Notes under the pieces: generated by a model
Databases searched by the model: none
Told to the model about the DNA's origin: nothing
What the model saw: only the letters and a program-made list of their open reading frames with translations
Made by a program: the position numbers and the translations under genes
Shown here: piece by piece, positions 16,318 through 24,039 of the stretch
Layout: each line of letters begins with the position of its first letter
Numbering within the stretch: the first letter of the stretch is position 1
Assembly (NCBI RefSeq): GCF_009728145.1
Contig: NZ_WOCA01000003.1
Span: 186,001-250,000, forward strand
Source of the DNA: Ornithinibacillus caprae
Lineage (GTDB): Bacteria > Bacillota > Bacilli > Bacillales > Amphibacillaceae
Direction of reading: 5' to 3'
Length of the DNA: 64,000 bases

Positions 16318-16789
16318 ATTGTTGTCCTTCCCAATGTGACCTAATCGCCAATAGTGTTTTACAAATGCCTAAGCCAATCAATAAATAACTCATATTAATG
16401 AGTAACTCGTAAAACATATTCCACCTGACAAATTCAATTACCCCAAATAAAACGGAAAAAAAATCCAATAATTGTAAACATCCTATTATAATAATAGAAA
16501 CAACTATTTTTTTATACCATGCTCTAAATTCAATAAAATAGTTAACAAATATTACAATTAGAATAGGAATAATAATTTCTCGATCGATTAACAAACTGAT
16601 GAATAGTGATGAGTCATCAGCATTTTTGTATAGCTTTAACTCCATTACCATGATGGAAAAATAGTTCTTCGTAATAATTGCCATTACCATATATAAAATC
16701 GTATTTTGCAAAAAATTCAGCCGTTTTTTCATAAAAAAAACAAAAAATAAAACGATAATCATTAATACAACAGTGATAGGTACAGCCAT
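16301..16789 (-). CDS. Integral membrane protein, hypothetical
   Basis: 162 residues with five predicted hydrophobic helices and a lysine-rich turn MKKRL after the first. I start it at ATG 16789, 7 bp after GAGGTG. It belongs to the same operon as the CBO0543-like genes at 16823 and 15799 and overlaps the latter. No catalytic or binding motif is visible. Confidence 0.7.
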   Translation of the reverse strand: MAVPITVVLMIIVLFFVFFMKKRLNFLQNTILYMVMAIITKNYFSIMVMELKLYKNADDSSLFISLLIDREIIIPILIVIFVNYFIEFRAWYKKIVVSIIIIGCLQLLDFFSVLFGVIEFVRWNMFYELLINMSYLLIGLGICKTLLAIRSHWEGQQYDSNL

Positions 16790-16822
16790 TTTATACACCT
16801 CACAAACTGACCTTTTTCTACT

Positions 16823-17269
16823 TTAAGCGATGAATTTCCGATAATACATTGCTAAGAACGATAATAATACAGGATTTAATAGTGCAGAATACCAAATATT
16901 CCACCAGCCATAATTAAAATATCCCCATGGTTCTGGAAGTAGGGCAATTAATTCATACATCAACAAGGGGATTTCCCACAGTAAAATATATCGCAGCTGC
17001 ACACGAAGCGACTCGGAGAACGGAAACCAATTTAAAAACAACATATTTACGGGTGGTATTAATAATATTAATGCAGGTAAGGATTCCCAATCTATATCCT
17101 TAGTAAAGTACCAATAACCTTGATATTTATTGTCGAGATATTGATCAAATCCCATTTGAAATGCAATCGTAAATGCCCATATATGAGCTATTTGCTTGTG
17201 TGATAATTTTTTATTTGTTTTGAATGCAACAATATTAAAAACTGTAATGGCAACTAAAAGTCCGATCAT
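16823..17269 (-). CDS. CBO0543 family integral membrane protein
   Basis: 148 residues, four to five helices. The aromatic run DQYLDNKYQGYWYF and the helix LILLIPPVNMLFLNWFPF are typical of the CBO0543 family (function unknown). It is the first gene of a tight operon of three membrane proteins and a lipoprotein (17269 to 15479), which suggests a shared membrane complex or a tandem-duplicated group. The ATG at 17269 has AAGGAA about 11 bp upstream, a rather long spacing. Confidence 0.75.
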   Translation of the reverse strand: MIGLLVAITVFNIVAFKTNKKLSHKQIAHIWAFTIAFQMGFDQYLDNKYQGYWYFTKDIDWESLPALILLIPPVNMLFLNWFPFSESLRVQLRYILLWEIPLLMYELIALLPEPWGYFNYGWWNIWYSALLNPVLLSFLAMYYRKFIA

Positions 17270-17345
17270 AATTAGAAAGATTCCTTTTTTTGTTTAGTAT
17301 GTCTCTTATCTAGGTGAAATATGTTCAATTATGTACTTCTTGTAA

Positions 17346-17377
17346 AAATACGATTCCCCAGGATGGGAATCGTATTT
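17346..17377. terminator. Bidirectional terminator, 13-bp stem
   Basis: AAATACGATTCCC (17346-17358) and GGGAATCGTATTT (17365-17377) pair perfectly around a 6-nt loop, with T-rich flanks. It separates the small-protein genes at 17.4-17.75 kb from the operon below. Confidence 0.85.
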
Positions 17378-17384
17378 AAGATGA

Positions 17385-17552
17385 TTAACTATTATTTTCT
17401 TTGTTAGTTATGTAAATTTTCTTTAGTGTTGAGTTGATATTTACTAGGGCAAGTAAAATGAATCCTAGCATAACGAAGGTAATAATCTCCCCAGTGAATA
17501 TGGAAACTACCCCTAGAACGATTGCATATAGAATATATAACCAATTACTCAT
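17385..17552 (-). CDS. Small membrane protein, 55 residues
   Basis: A short gene with ATG 17552 preceded by AAAGGAG at 8 bp. The sequence begins MSNWLYILYAIVLGVVSIF and has two hydrophobic helices (about 4-19 and 22-39) and a basic, polar tail (STLKKIYITNKENNS). It ends 8 bp from a strong terminator, which supports it being real. It belongs with the 42-residue gene at 17628. Function unknown. Confidence 0.7.
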   Translation of the reverse strand: MSNWLYILYAIVLGVVSIFTGEIITFVMLGFILLALVNINSTLKKIYITNKENNS

Positions 17553-17627
17553 TTTTACAACTCCTTTGGTGGATTAATTCGTTACTCTCTTAACTAAATT
17601 CTGCACTAATCCCCTCCATACGTGAAC

Positions 17628-17756
17628 TTATTCCCTCTCTTTTATATCGCGTAGTAACTGAATAATCTCCTCATTTTGCTTCGTCATCTTCCGTAGCATC
17701 GCCTCCATAGAAAGAAGCGTGAAAAATAGAATGACGCCCCCAATCACAAATAACAT
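17628..17756 (-). CDS. Small membrane protein, 42 residues
   Basis: ATG 17756 has GGGGGAG 5 bp upstream. One N-terminal helix (MLFVIGGVILFFTLLSMEAM) is followed by a charged, probably helical tail (QNEEIIQLLRDIKERE). The shape is that of a single-span membrane protein with a cytosolic coiled coil. It lies 75 bp before the 55-residue gene, probably in one transcript. Function unknown. Confidence 0.65.
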   Translation of the reverse strand: MLFVIGGVILFFTLLSMEAMLRKMTKQNEEIIQLLRDIKERE

Positions 17757-17778
17757 CTAACTCCCCCTTTTAAATGTC

Positions 17779-17797
17779 GGTGCCTGTCACTTGTCGA
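17779..17797. repeat. Half copy of the 41-bp palindrome
   Basis: Only one arm (GGTGCCTGTCACTTGTCGA) is present; the sequence diverges at the point where the second arm should begin. It borders a decayed region. Confidence 0.85.
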
Positions 17798-17819
17798 TTT
17801 TTATCATATATTGTTGATT

Positions 17820-17997
17820 TTATATTTTGGTTTGATGCTTTATTTCAAATTCTGGTCTAGTGATATATTCCGCGTAGTTCACAACTTTATCCTTTTCTAC
17901 ATAGGCTTGATACCGAGCTCGAATAGCTTTTGATCGATTACTTTTTTAATATGAATGGACGTATTCAATAATTTCGTCATCTAATAATTGATTTTGT
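17820..17997 (-). pseudogene. Gene remnant of unknown origin
   Basis: On the - strand a frame reads IRARYQAYVEKDKVVNYAEY and on to a stop at 17820, preceded by an in-frame stop and a lysine-rich stretch. It has no start codon. It lies between the half palindrome and the truncated reductase pseudogene, so it may be the tail of an element or gene that cut into the reductase. I cannot name it. Confidence 0.35.
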
Positions 17998-18556
17998 CCC
18001 AATGTAGATTTATTAAAGGTTGAAAATGCGAAGTTAGAATTAAATCAATATGGGTCGCTAGACTGTAATAATTATGGCCAAACTTCTAATGAATCTATTT
18101 ATCTAACAGGCGACGCTCAAATCCCGTTATCTTATACTGCCGTACAAGCAATTGCGCGGTCTCGTATTGTCACCCTACACGCACTAGGACAGAAGGTAGA
18201 CAGCGATGATATCAGTACGTTACCACTATCATTTAACGAAAATCCTCAAATAACAACTGTGGGTCACGTTAAAACTGATGGATATGATGTATTTTATAAG
18301 AAAATCCCCTACCAGACACGTAATATGAAAGCATTCATGACCAACAAAAGAGAAGGTTTTCTAAAACTTTTATGGGACAAACATGGAGTAATTATTGGCG
18401 TTTTATGTATAGGACATCAAGCAAAGGATATTATTGCAATTATTGCATTGATGATTAAATTAAAAGTTACAATTCATCAAGCTGTCTACTTTTGTCTTTG
18501 TGCATCCATCTGCATCCGAACTTCCTTTTATTGCCTTACAGAAGTATATAAAGTAA
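17998..18556 (+). pseudogene. Dihydrolipoamide dehydrogenase-like disulfide reductase, truncated and frameshifted
   Basis: The frame starts abruptly at PNVDLLKVENAKLEL, which aligns with the region after the NAD domain of pyridine nucleotide-disulfide oxidoreductases. It continues through ESIYLTGDA (the FAD-binding D) and the dimerisation domain (ENPQITTVGHVKTDGY). Near 18480 a one-base shift is needed to read on into VFVHPSASELPFIALQKY, the conserved His-Pro active-site end, and a stop at 18554-18556. The FAD and most of the NAD domain are absent, as is any start codon. It is clearly a dead gene. Confidence 0.85.
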
Positions 18557-18646
18557 TCAGTCTGTACTGCATTCCTCTTAATGATTTTTTTAAATAGTTT
18601 ACGTGAGGCATAATACAAGTTACATACGGAATAATGAACAAAGAAA

Positions 18647-18667
18647 AACGCTCTCTCTACGAACGTT
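18647..18667 (-). terminator. Probable intrinsic terminator
   Basis: On the - strand AACGTTC-GTAGAGA-GAGCGTT (7 bp with one G-T pair) is followed by TTTCTTTG, 28 bp after the stop of the toroid-protein gene. Confidence 0.5.
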
Positions 18668-18695
18668 TCTCATTTAAATCTATTAACACTACCAT

Positions 18696-19631
18696 TTAAA
18701 CACTTCCAAAAGCTCTAAGAACCTTATATCGATTTACAGCGAGTATCCCCTGCCAATATCTCTCTGCAACAGGGAATTTCTCTGGATATGTTCCCCATTC
18801 CCAAGGAATATTCCAAATACCATCTTCTGTCATTTGCTCTACATAAAACTCTATATTTTCCTCAATTAAATCACGGTATTTTTCAAAAAGAGGATGTTCC
18901 TGGTCATCAATGAGGTCTAACGGTAAGGGTTTATATCCCGTAGCCCACTCAGATTCATCTTTTTCAATACAATCATCCGTAAGATTCATAACCTTATTCA
19001 TCACTTCATTAAAGGAATTTGGCATAGTGGTATCAAATTTCACTTGATGATTAAGCATGATCTTGAGTAGCTGTTGAAAATTACTAACTTGATGAAAGTC
19101 CATTTCGGTACTCTCCATTACATGTTCAACTGCTTTTTCTGCAGCTCTCCAACCAATGGAAGCATACTCACTTCCTTCTGGTGACCAGTGCACAAGAAAT
19201 CCAGCTAATTCTGCTCCAGGATTAAATAACCAATTCTGTTGAACTCCCTCTTGCCAATGCCACCATGGTGCATGTGGATAATCATTATTTTCTGGAAGTA
19301 CAGCACTCCACATACCAGTTTTTTCATCTACTGAATTAGCTAAGTAAGTAAGCATTGATTGTACGACTTCTTCCTCTGGGTCAGCTCCAATTTCCATTAA
19401 AACTTGTCCAGCTGCCCATGTTGCCATTGGTGATGAAAGCGGCAACCAAAAATCGGGTTCAATACCATGCCCGAAACCACCATCATCATTTTGAAAGGCC
19501 GATAAATAATGAATAACTTGTTCCGAAGATGTGTTTTCAAAGTAGTATCCCCATCTTGCTGCCTCTAAAGGTCTAGCATTTCGTTTAATCCATAAACCTG
19601 TCCGATGAAATGTATCCACTGCTATTTTCAT
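18696..19631 (-). CDS. Prenyltransferase/squalene-cyclase-like alpha-toroid protein
   Basis: 311 residues. Repeated helical units of the alpha/alpha-toroid type are visible, the clearest being LSAFQNDDGGFGHGIEPD at about 43-60 (a QxxDGGFG motif). Others are ATWAAGQVL, WFNPGAELAGF-like segments and a late DGIWNIPWEWG. Proteins with this fold include squalene cyclases and prenyltransferase beta subunits, but short single-domain versions like this one are mostly uncharacterised and I see no DxDD motif. It stands alone on the - strand, 25 bp after a small membrane gene. Confidence 0.7.
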   Translation of the reverse strand: MKIAVDTFHRTGLWIKRNARPLEAARWGYYFENTSSEQVIHYLSAFQNDDGGFGHGIEPDFWLPLSSPMATWAAGQVLMEIGADPEEEVVQSMLTYLANSVDEKTGMWSAVLPENNDYPHAPWWHWQEGVQQNWLFNPGAELAGFLVHWSPEGSEYASIGWRAAEKAVEHVMESTEMDFHQVSNFQQLLKIMLNHQVKFDTTMPNSFNEVMNKVMNLTDDCIEKDESEWATGYKPLPLDLIDDQEHPLFEKYRDLIEENIEFYVEQMTEDGIWNIPWEWGTYPEKFPVAERYWQGILAVNRYKVLRAFGSV

Positions 19632-19655
19632 ATGTTCCTCCTATAAAAAATTTTT

Positions 19656-19910
19656 TCACATCCGTCCACGTACTAGTTTAGTCACTAGTATACTAAGCAG
19701 TCCAACTAGCGTAGCTAAAGCTCCCATAAAAAACTCGTAGATGCCTTCCATACTGTGCGGACTATCTGCAAACTCTATGAGGAAATACAGTGTCACTAAA
19801 AAAGGAAGTAAAGAAAATATGTATCGTACTTTGGGAACGAGTTTACCTATGAGTAGATTAAGCAATACAATGCTAACTAACGGAATTACAACGTATAAAA
19901 GCCAAAAGAT
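19656..19910 (-). CDS. Small membrane protein with probable non-ATG start
   Basis: The frame carries three hydrophobic helices and ends LVGLLSILVTKLVRGRM. A TTG at 19865 would give 69 residues but has no ribosome site. In contrast a strong AAGGAGG lies exactly 8 bp before an in-frame ATC (19910-19908), and the extra residues (IFWLLYVVIPLVSIVLLN) extend the first helix sensibly, giving 84 residues. Either ATC is used, or the start has mutated from ATG. Function unknown; the gene precedes the toroid-protein gene by 24 bp. Confidence 0.5.
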   Translation of the reverse strand: MFWLLYVVIPLVSIVLLNLLIGKLVPKVRYIFSLLPFLVTLYFLIEFADSPHSMEGIYEFFMGALATLVGLLSILVTKLVRGRM

Positions 19911-20066
19911 ATAGATCTCCTCCTTATGAACAGTTAGAAGTTATGACCAAATTTATACGATGACCTGTAATTATATTACCATTTTTTCAAAAATTAAGAT
20001 ATTAATTCAAAAAAAATCCATTCATCATGACTGTTAAAGAATGCATTTTTTGCTTAGTTCAAACAC

Positions 20067-20107
20067 GGTGCCTGTCACTTGTCGAAATTCGACAAGTGAC
20101 AGGCACC
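20067..20107. repeat. 41-bp palindromic repeat
   Basis: Full copy with central A; perfect 20-bp arms. It begins 7 bp after the degV stop codon. Confidence 0.95.
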
Positions 20108-20114
20108 TCTAAGA

Positions 20115-20963
20115 CTATTCTTCATTCCAAAATATGGCTAGTGTTCCTTCTCCACCGTGGACGGCTAGGGATGAGCTTATTTCACCCATTATAATTTCTA
20201 AGTTGGGAATTTCATTTTTAATTCTCTCTTTTAATTCGTTTGCCTTTTCTAACACATTACCATGCATAATACCTACTTGTTTTACTTTATATTCTTCACA
20301 AGCTTGTTTAAACAGATTAATGATTTTAGTTGTAGCTTTTTTCTCTGAACGGATACGCTCAAGTAATCCGAGCTCTCCGTCTGATTTAATCGATAAAATA
20401 GGTTTAATTTTTAGAAAGTTCCCTAACAAAAACTGTGCTCCAGACATTCTTCCACCTTTATATAACTGCTCTAAGCTACCTAATAAAATTAAATTTTTGG
20501 ATCGCTTAGCAGTATCACGAAGTATATTGGCCACCTCTTCTACCTGAACATCCTGGTTTACGAGCTTCAGCCCTTTTTGAATTAAAGTTGTAATTGCAAA
20601 GGATAATGAACAAGAATCGACCACTTCTACATCAAAATCAGCTTCATCTTTAGCAGCACTTGAACTTTCGATGGTACCACTTAATTTATTTGAAACATGA
20701 ATGGCAATTGCAGAATTATAATCTTTTTTCAGCTGTTCGTATAACTCTTTGAATTTAGTAACATTAGGTTGCGAGGTTTTAGGTACTTCTTTTTCATTTC
20801 GGATAATGTCATATAATTGTTCGGAAGACAAATCCACTCCGTCCTCATACTCTTTCCCTTCAGATATCACCACAATTGGTACTACATAAACATCAGGATG
20901 GTTTCGCAACTCTTCTGATAAAAAAGCTGTACTATCCGTCACAAAAGCTATCTTCTTTGCCAT
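20115..20963 (-). CDS. DegV family fatty-acid-binding protein
   Basis: 282 residues, normal for the family. It shows the N-terminal FVTDSTAFLSEEL, the lipid-site motif TSQPNVTKF at about 62-70, the HVSNKLSGTIESS segment and a C-terminal HGGEGTLAIFW. DegV/FakB proteins bind one fatty acid and can hand it to the kinase FakA for acyl-phosphate formation; no fakA is nearby. It starts at ATG 20963. A 41-bp palindrome follows the stop by 7 bp. Confidence 0.93.
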   Translation of the reverse strand: MAKKIAFVTDSTAFLSEELRNHPDVYVVPIVVISEGKEYEDGVDLSSEQLYDIIRNEKEVPKTSQPNVTKFKELYEQLKKDYNSAIAIHVSNKLSGTIESSSAAKDEADFDVEVVDSCSLSFAITTLIQKGLKLVNQDVQVEEVANILRDTAKRSKNLILLGSLEQLYKGGRMSGAQFLLGNFLKIKPILSIKSDGELGLLERIRSEKKATTKIINLFKQACEEYKVKQVGIMHGNVLEKANELKERIKNEIPNLEIIMGEISSSLAVHGGEGTLAIFWNEE

Positions 20964-21122
20964 ATGATCCCTCTTTTCATTCAGTTCTTTTTACTAACTA
21001 TAATTATACAGGGAAACAAACATTATACCAAGTATTAATATTAGGTTCTAAAAATGTGATAATTCGATCAATATACAATTTTTACAAATTAATTTATACT
21101 AATAAACAAAGAGGTGAATGCA

Positions 21123-21794
21123 ATGGCAATTATAACCGTAGATTTTGATGGAACCTTATATCAAGGAAATTCTTTTAAAGTAATGTTTCAAGTAGGGAAA
21201 AAGCGTTTTTCTTTTAAACAATGGTATATCGTTTCTTTCGGACTACAGAAGGCCATATTAACGGGAATCTTCAAAGGGAAAAATGCTTTTCGACATCAAT
21301 TTTTTAAAGCCTTCGCCAAAACATTTAAAGGAAAAACAACGTCTGAAATGGATGAGTTTTTCCAAGAGCTGGTTGATATTGGGAAGAAAGAGGTTCATCA
21401 AGACCTGGTTAAGCAAATCAAAACCCACCAAGAAAATGGAGATACTATTATTCTCCTATCTGGAGCTCTTCATCCTTTTCTAGTTACTTTCGCACATGAG
21501 CTACAGCTAGATGCACATGTTCTAAGTACTGAGTTAATGTTCGATCAATATGGGATATGTACTGGAGAAGTTGGACCAATAATTAATGGCAATGAAAAAG
21601 TCAAAAAAGTTCAAGCATGGTTGGAAAATGAAAATACACTACCTGATCGAGATGGGATCACAGTTTGGGCATATGCGGATAGCGAAAGTGATATTCCACT
21701 CTTAGAATATGTGGACAACCCCGTCGTTGTTAATCCAAACCAGGATATGAAAAAAATCGCTGATCAAAATCGGTGGCCAGTGTTTTCTACATAG
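21123..21794 (+). CDS. HAD-IB family phosphatase
   Basis: 223 residues. Motif I VDFDGTLYQGNSF at 6-18 contains the nucleophile Asp, motif II is ILLSGAL near 112, and motif IV is the acidic YADSESDIPLL near 190, as in phosphoserine-phosphatase-like HAD-IB enzymes. It probably dephosphorylates a small molecule; the substrate is unknown. I place the start at ATG 21123, which has GAGGTGA 8 bp upstream, rather than the GTG nine bases earlier. A structured repeat (family 2) begins right at the stop codon. Confidence 0.88.
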   Translation: MAIITVDFDGTLYQGNSFKVMFQVGKKRFSFKQWYIVSFGLQKAILTGIFKGKNAFRHQFFKAFAKTFKGKTTSEMDEFFQELVDIGKKEVHQDLVKQIKTHQENGDTIILLSGALHPFLVTFAHELQLDAHVLSTELMFDQYGICTGEVGPIINGNEKVKKVQAWLENENTLPDRDGITVWAYADSESDIPLLEYVDNPVVVNPNQDMKKIADQNRWPVFST

Positions 21795-21964
21795 TGAAGT
21801 GAAACTTCAATCAGTTGGGGTTTTCTTCTTCACTCACTGATTGTTAGCATCTTAATGGTATGACCTAAAGACCATTAAACGAATTGGGTATTTACGGAAA
21901 ATTGATCCTCTACCTAATTTTTTTAGGTTGGTGGCTAACTGTCTATTATATGCGGGATAAAAAC
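21795..21964 (+). repeat. Modular structured repeat, family 2, copy R1
   Basis: A 5' hairpin (CAATCAGT ... ACTGATTG), a middle block ending TTAATGGTATGACCTAAAG and a 3' module with its own hairpin (ACCTAA-TTAGGT) ending TATATGCGGGATAA. Related to copies at 22589, 26703 and 50229, all in the same orientation. It begins at the stop codon of the HAD gene. Confidence 0.75.
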
Positions 21965-22010
21965 TAACAATATTTACATAACAAAGCACACCAAATCGTT
22001 CGACAAATTA

Positions 22011-22027
22011 CGACAAGTGACAGGCAC
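22011..22027. repeat. Degenerate fragment of the 41-bp palindrome
   Basis: One arm (CGACAAGTGACAGGCAC) is preserved. The flanks (GTTCGACAAATTA and TTGTCGAAC) look like rearranged pieces of the other arm. Confidence 0.6.
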
Positions 22028-22064
22028 TTGTCGAACTGAATTGTCCCTAGGAAATATTCTCTAA

Positions 22065-22092
22065 TTGAATTTGTCTCTAGATTTGGTATAAT
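22065..22092 (+). promoter_or_regulatory. Sigma-A promoter of yabR
   Basis: TTGAAT (22065-22070), a 16-bp spacer and a perfect TATAAT (22087-22092) with an extended TG motif lie 36 bp before the yabR start. Confidence 0.75.
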
Positions 22093-22127
22093 AAGGTGTT
22101 CTTAAAATTATTGAGGGGGAACTTTTT

Positions 22128-22571
22128 TTGGCAATTGAAGTAGGTAGTAAGGTTAAAGGTAAGGTAACAGGAATCACTAACTTTGGAGCTTTCGTGGAAT
22201 TGCCTGGAGGCGAAACAGGACTTGTTCATATCAGTGAGGTAGCGGATAGCTATGTTAAGGATGTCAACGAGCACCTTAAAGTTGGAGACCAAACAGAAGT
22301 AAAGATTATCAGTGCGCAGGAAGGAAAAATTGCTTTATCTATCAAAAAGGCAATTGAGAAACCTGAAGGTCAAACTTCTTCTTACTCGAAGCGTCCATCT
22401 TATAAAGGCGATAAACGTTCAAAAGAATTTCGTTCCAAAGGAAAATTCCAATCGAAGGAAAGCTTTGAAGATAAGCTCTCAAAATTTCTAAAAAATAGCG
22501 AAGAGAACTTATCAACCATTAAACGTAATACAGAAGGAAAACGGGGCGGAAGAGGCGGAAGACGCGGTTAA
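22128..22571 (+). CDS. yabR: S1-domain RNA-binding protein YabR
   Basis: 147 residues. An S1 domain occupies residues 1-75 (VGSKVKGKVTGITNFGAFVE ... GLVHISEVAD ... KIALSIKKA). A basic linker and the tail ESFEDKLSKFLKNSEENLS ... KRNTEGKRGGRGGRRG match B. subtilis YabR closely. It is a ribosome/RNA-associated protein of unclear role. The start is TTG at 22128 with GAGGGGG upstream. In B. subtilis yabR lies behind divIC; here it stands alone with its own promoter and terminator. Confidence 0.92.
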   Translation: MAIEVGSKVKGKVTGITNFGAFVELPGGETGLVHISEVADSYVKDVNEHLKVGDQTEVKIISAQEGKIALSIKKAIEKPEGQTSSYSKRPSYKGDKRSKEFRSKGKFQSKESFEDKLSKFLKNSEENLSTIKRNTEGKRGGRGGRRG

Positions 22572-22588
22572 TAACCCCGATAAAATAA

Positions 22589-22640
22589 AGTGAATCTAAC
22601 AATCAGTGGGGGATTCTTCATCTACCACTGATTGTTAGAT
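22589..22640 (+). repeat. Modular structured repeat, family 2, copy R2 (5' hairpin only)
   Basis: Starts AGTGAATC and forms a 13-bp stem (TAACAATCAGTGG with CCACTGATTGTTA) around ATTCTTCATCTA. The middle and 3' modules of the full element are missing. Confidence 0.7.
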
Positions 22641-22669
22641 AAACGAATCGTACAAATGCTGGACTAAGT

Positions 22670-22705
22670 AGAGAAGTAAATTCACTGAATTGGCTTCTCT
22701 TTTTT
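22670..22705 (+). terminator. Intrinsic terminator of yabR
   Basis: AGAGAAG (22670-22676) and CTTCTCT (22694-22700) pair and are followed directly by further T residues. Confidence 0.7.
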
Positions 22706-22739
22706 AATACCTACTCCCCAGTGCTATAAGTAAATGTTA

Positions 22740-23122
22740 TTAAATAAAAAGGTAAATAACGAAGATTGATATATATAGTGTATCAATCACTACCAAGTAC
22801 AATCCCAGATTCGATTTTTTCACCTTTTCTAGGCTATAATTAAACACGGTATCATACAAGCCTACTCCAAATAACATAAGTGAAATGATCATTACAATTG
22901 TATTGCCAGTAATAAACACTGCAAGTAAATAAATTAACCATCTGCGAAAAAAATTAAAAATCAATGCGATAAATAACCAAGAGCTTGCACTTGGATCTAC
23001 CTGTAACTCTTGCTCAGAAGAAATTCCACTAAGCCCTTTTTTAATTTTCTTATATTCTATTAAGTAACTGATATTTATCCATAAAATAATAAAACAATAA
23101 ATGATAATGTAGATATCTTCAT
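22740..23122 (-). pseudogene. Membrane protein gene with damaged start
   Basis: The C-terminal part is open from a TTG at 22964 (74 residues, two helices), but the same frame runs on upstream without a stop to about 23123. It reads IYIIIYCFIILWINISYL, a helix, a basic loop and another helix. No usable start codon lies in that frame. An ATG at 23122 sits one base out of frame and its own frame stops after 15 codons. A single-base deletion at the start (ATGGAAG to ATGAAG) would explain this. Either the gene is broken or a rare start is used; product unknown. Confidence 0.5.
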
Positions 23123-23174
23123 TATTTCATATCATCTCTATCAAATAAGATCACCTCACGTTACTTTAACCACA

Positions 23175-23492
23175 CTACTCGTTTACTGCTGAGATATCAA
23201 ATCCATCTTTATATGTAGTTAAGGCAATTCTTTTACCGTCCTTTTCAAAAATCCCTTGAGATCCTAATCGTTCTACTTCTTTCCAGCCAAACAACTTTAC
23301 GTGCTGAACATACACCCTATTTATTCCGTTAAAACGATATGAAAGACTATCATCCGAGTATTCCTCATCTACTTTAGCAATTATTGGAACAGGAAAATCA
23401 TATATGGATGATTGTTTAAGCGTACCAAAAATTGCAAGTATAGCAAGAAAACCAAGCGTGATGATGGACAAGAGCAATTTTTTATTTTTCAT
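23175..23492 (-). CDS. Single-span membrane/secreted hypothetical protein
   Basis: 105 residues from the ATG 23492 (GAAGGAAAAG upstream). A signal-anchor helix (about 6-23) is followed by an external domain of ~80 residues with beta-like strands (LSYRFNGINRVYVQHVKLFG, RIALTTYKDGFDI). An earlier GTG at 23522 would overlap the upstream stop but is less likely. It is translationally close to the NIPSNAP-like gene before it. Function unknown. Confidence 0.65.
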   Translation of the reverse strand: MKNKKLLLSIITLGFLAILAIFGTLKQSSIYDFPVPIIAKVDEEYSDDSLSYRFNGINRVYVQHVKLFGWKEVERLGSQGIFEKDGKRIALTTYKDGFDISAVNE

Positions 23493-23511
23493 TTCTTTTC
23501 CTTCTTCCAAT

Positions 23512-23853
23512 TTATTCTCCACGCACAGTTGATTCTATAGCTTCGTTCCTTACTTCTAATAAATACGTATATACCTGTTCTCTACCACCGTTTTTCTCGT
23601 ACCAGTCCTGAACACGCTTGACATGTGCTTTGTCACTTCGAATGTTGTTCTCGATTTCAATGTACTGTTCATAACTGTCATACTCCCATATAGCAAAAAC
23701 TTCAACCGTATCGTCATTATTTTCCTTCATCCATCTACCGACTAAGCGAGAGCAATGCTTTAATTGATTAGGTAAATTCGTGTCGTTAAAATGATCATTA
23801 AAAATGTCTATAAACTCACTTTTTACAATATAATACTTCCTTCGATAAAACAT
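23512..23853 (-). CDS. NIPSNAP/dimeric alpha-beta barrel-like protein
   Basis: 113 residues. The pattern MFYRRKYYIVKSEFIDIFND ... VGRWMKENNDDTVEVFAIWEY ... YEQYIEIE is typical of NIPSNAP-type small proteins of the dimeric ferredoxin-like fold (strand, helix, WxY strand). Enzymatic activity is not predictable. The ATG 23853 has AGGGGG upstream. It is the first gene of a two-gene unit. Confidence 0.7.
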   Translation of the reverse strand: MFYRRKYYIVKSEFIDIFNDHFNDTNLPNQLKHCSRLVGRWMKENNDDTVEVFAIWEYDSYEQYIEIENNIRSDKAHVKRVQDWYEKNGGREQVYTYLLEVRNEAIESTVRGE

Positions 23854-24039
23854 ACTAATCCCCCTTATTTGATATGGTCCATATGTCTCCTACTCTGTTT
23901 ATATATATTCGACAAATAGAGTGTTAATCCTTCTTCAGATAATGTAGCCGATACTTCTTTTCATTACCCCCTATCGTTTTTACAAAATGACCTTTATAAT
24001 ATATAAGAATGTATTTTTCAAGGAAAAGGTGTATAAAGC

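Noticed and set aside
18259-18597. Separate 112-codon gene
   Set aside because: It is the in-frame 3' part of the disulfide-reductase pseudogene, and its end after the frameshift is non-homologous sequence.
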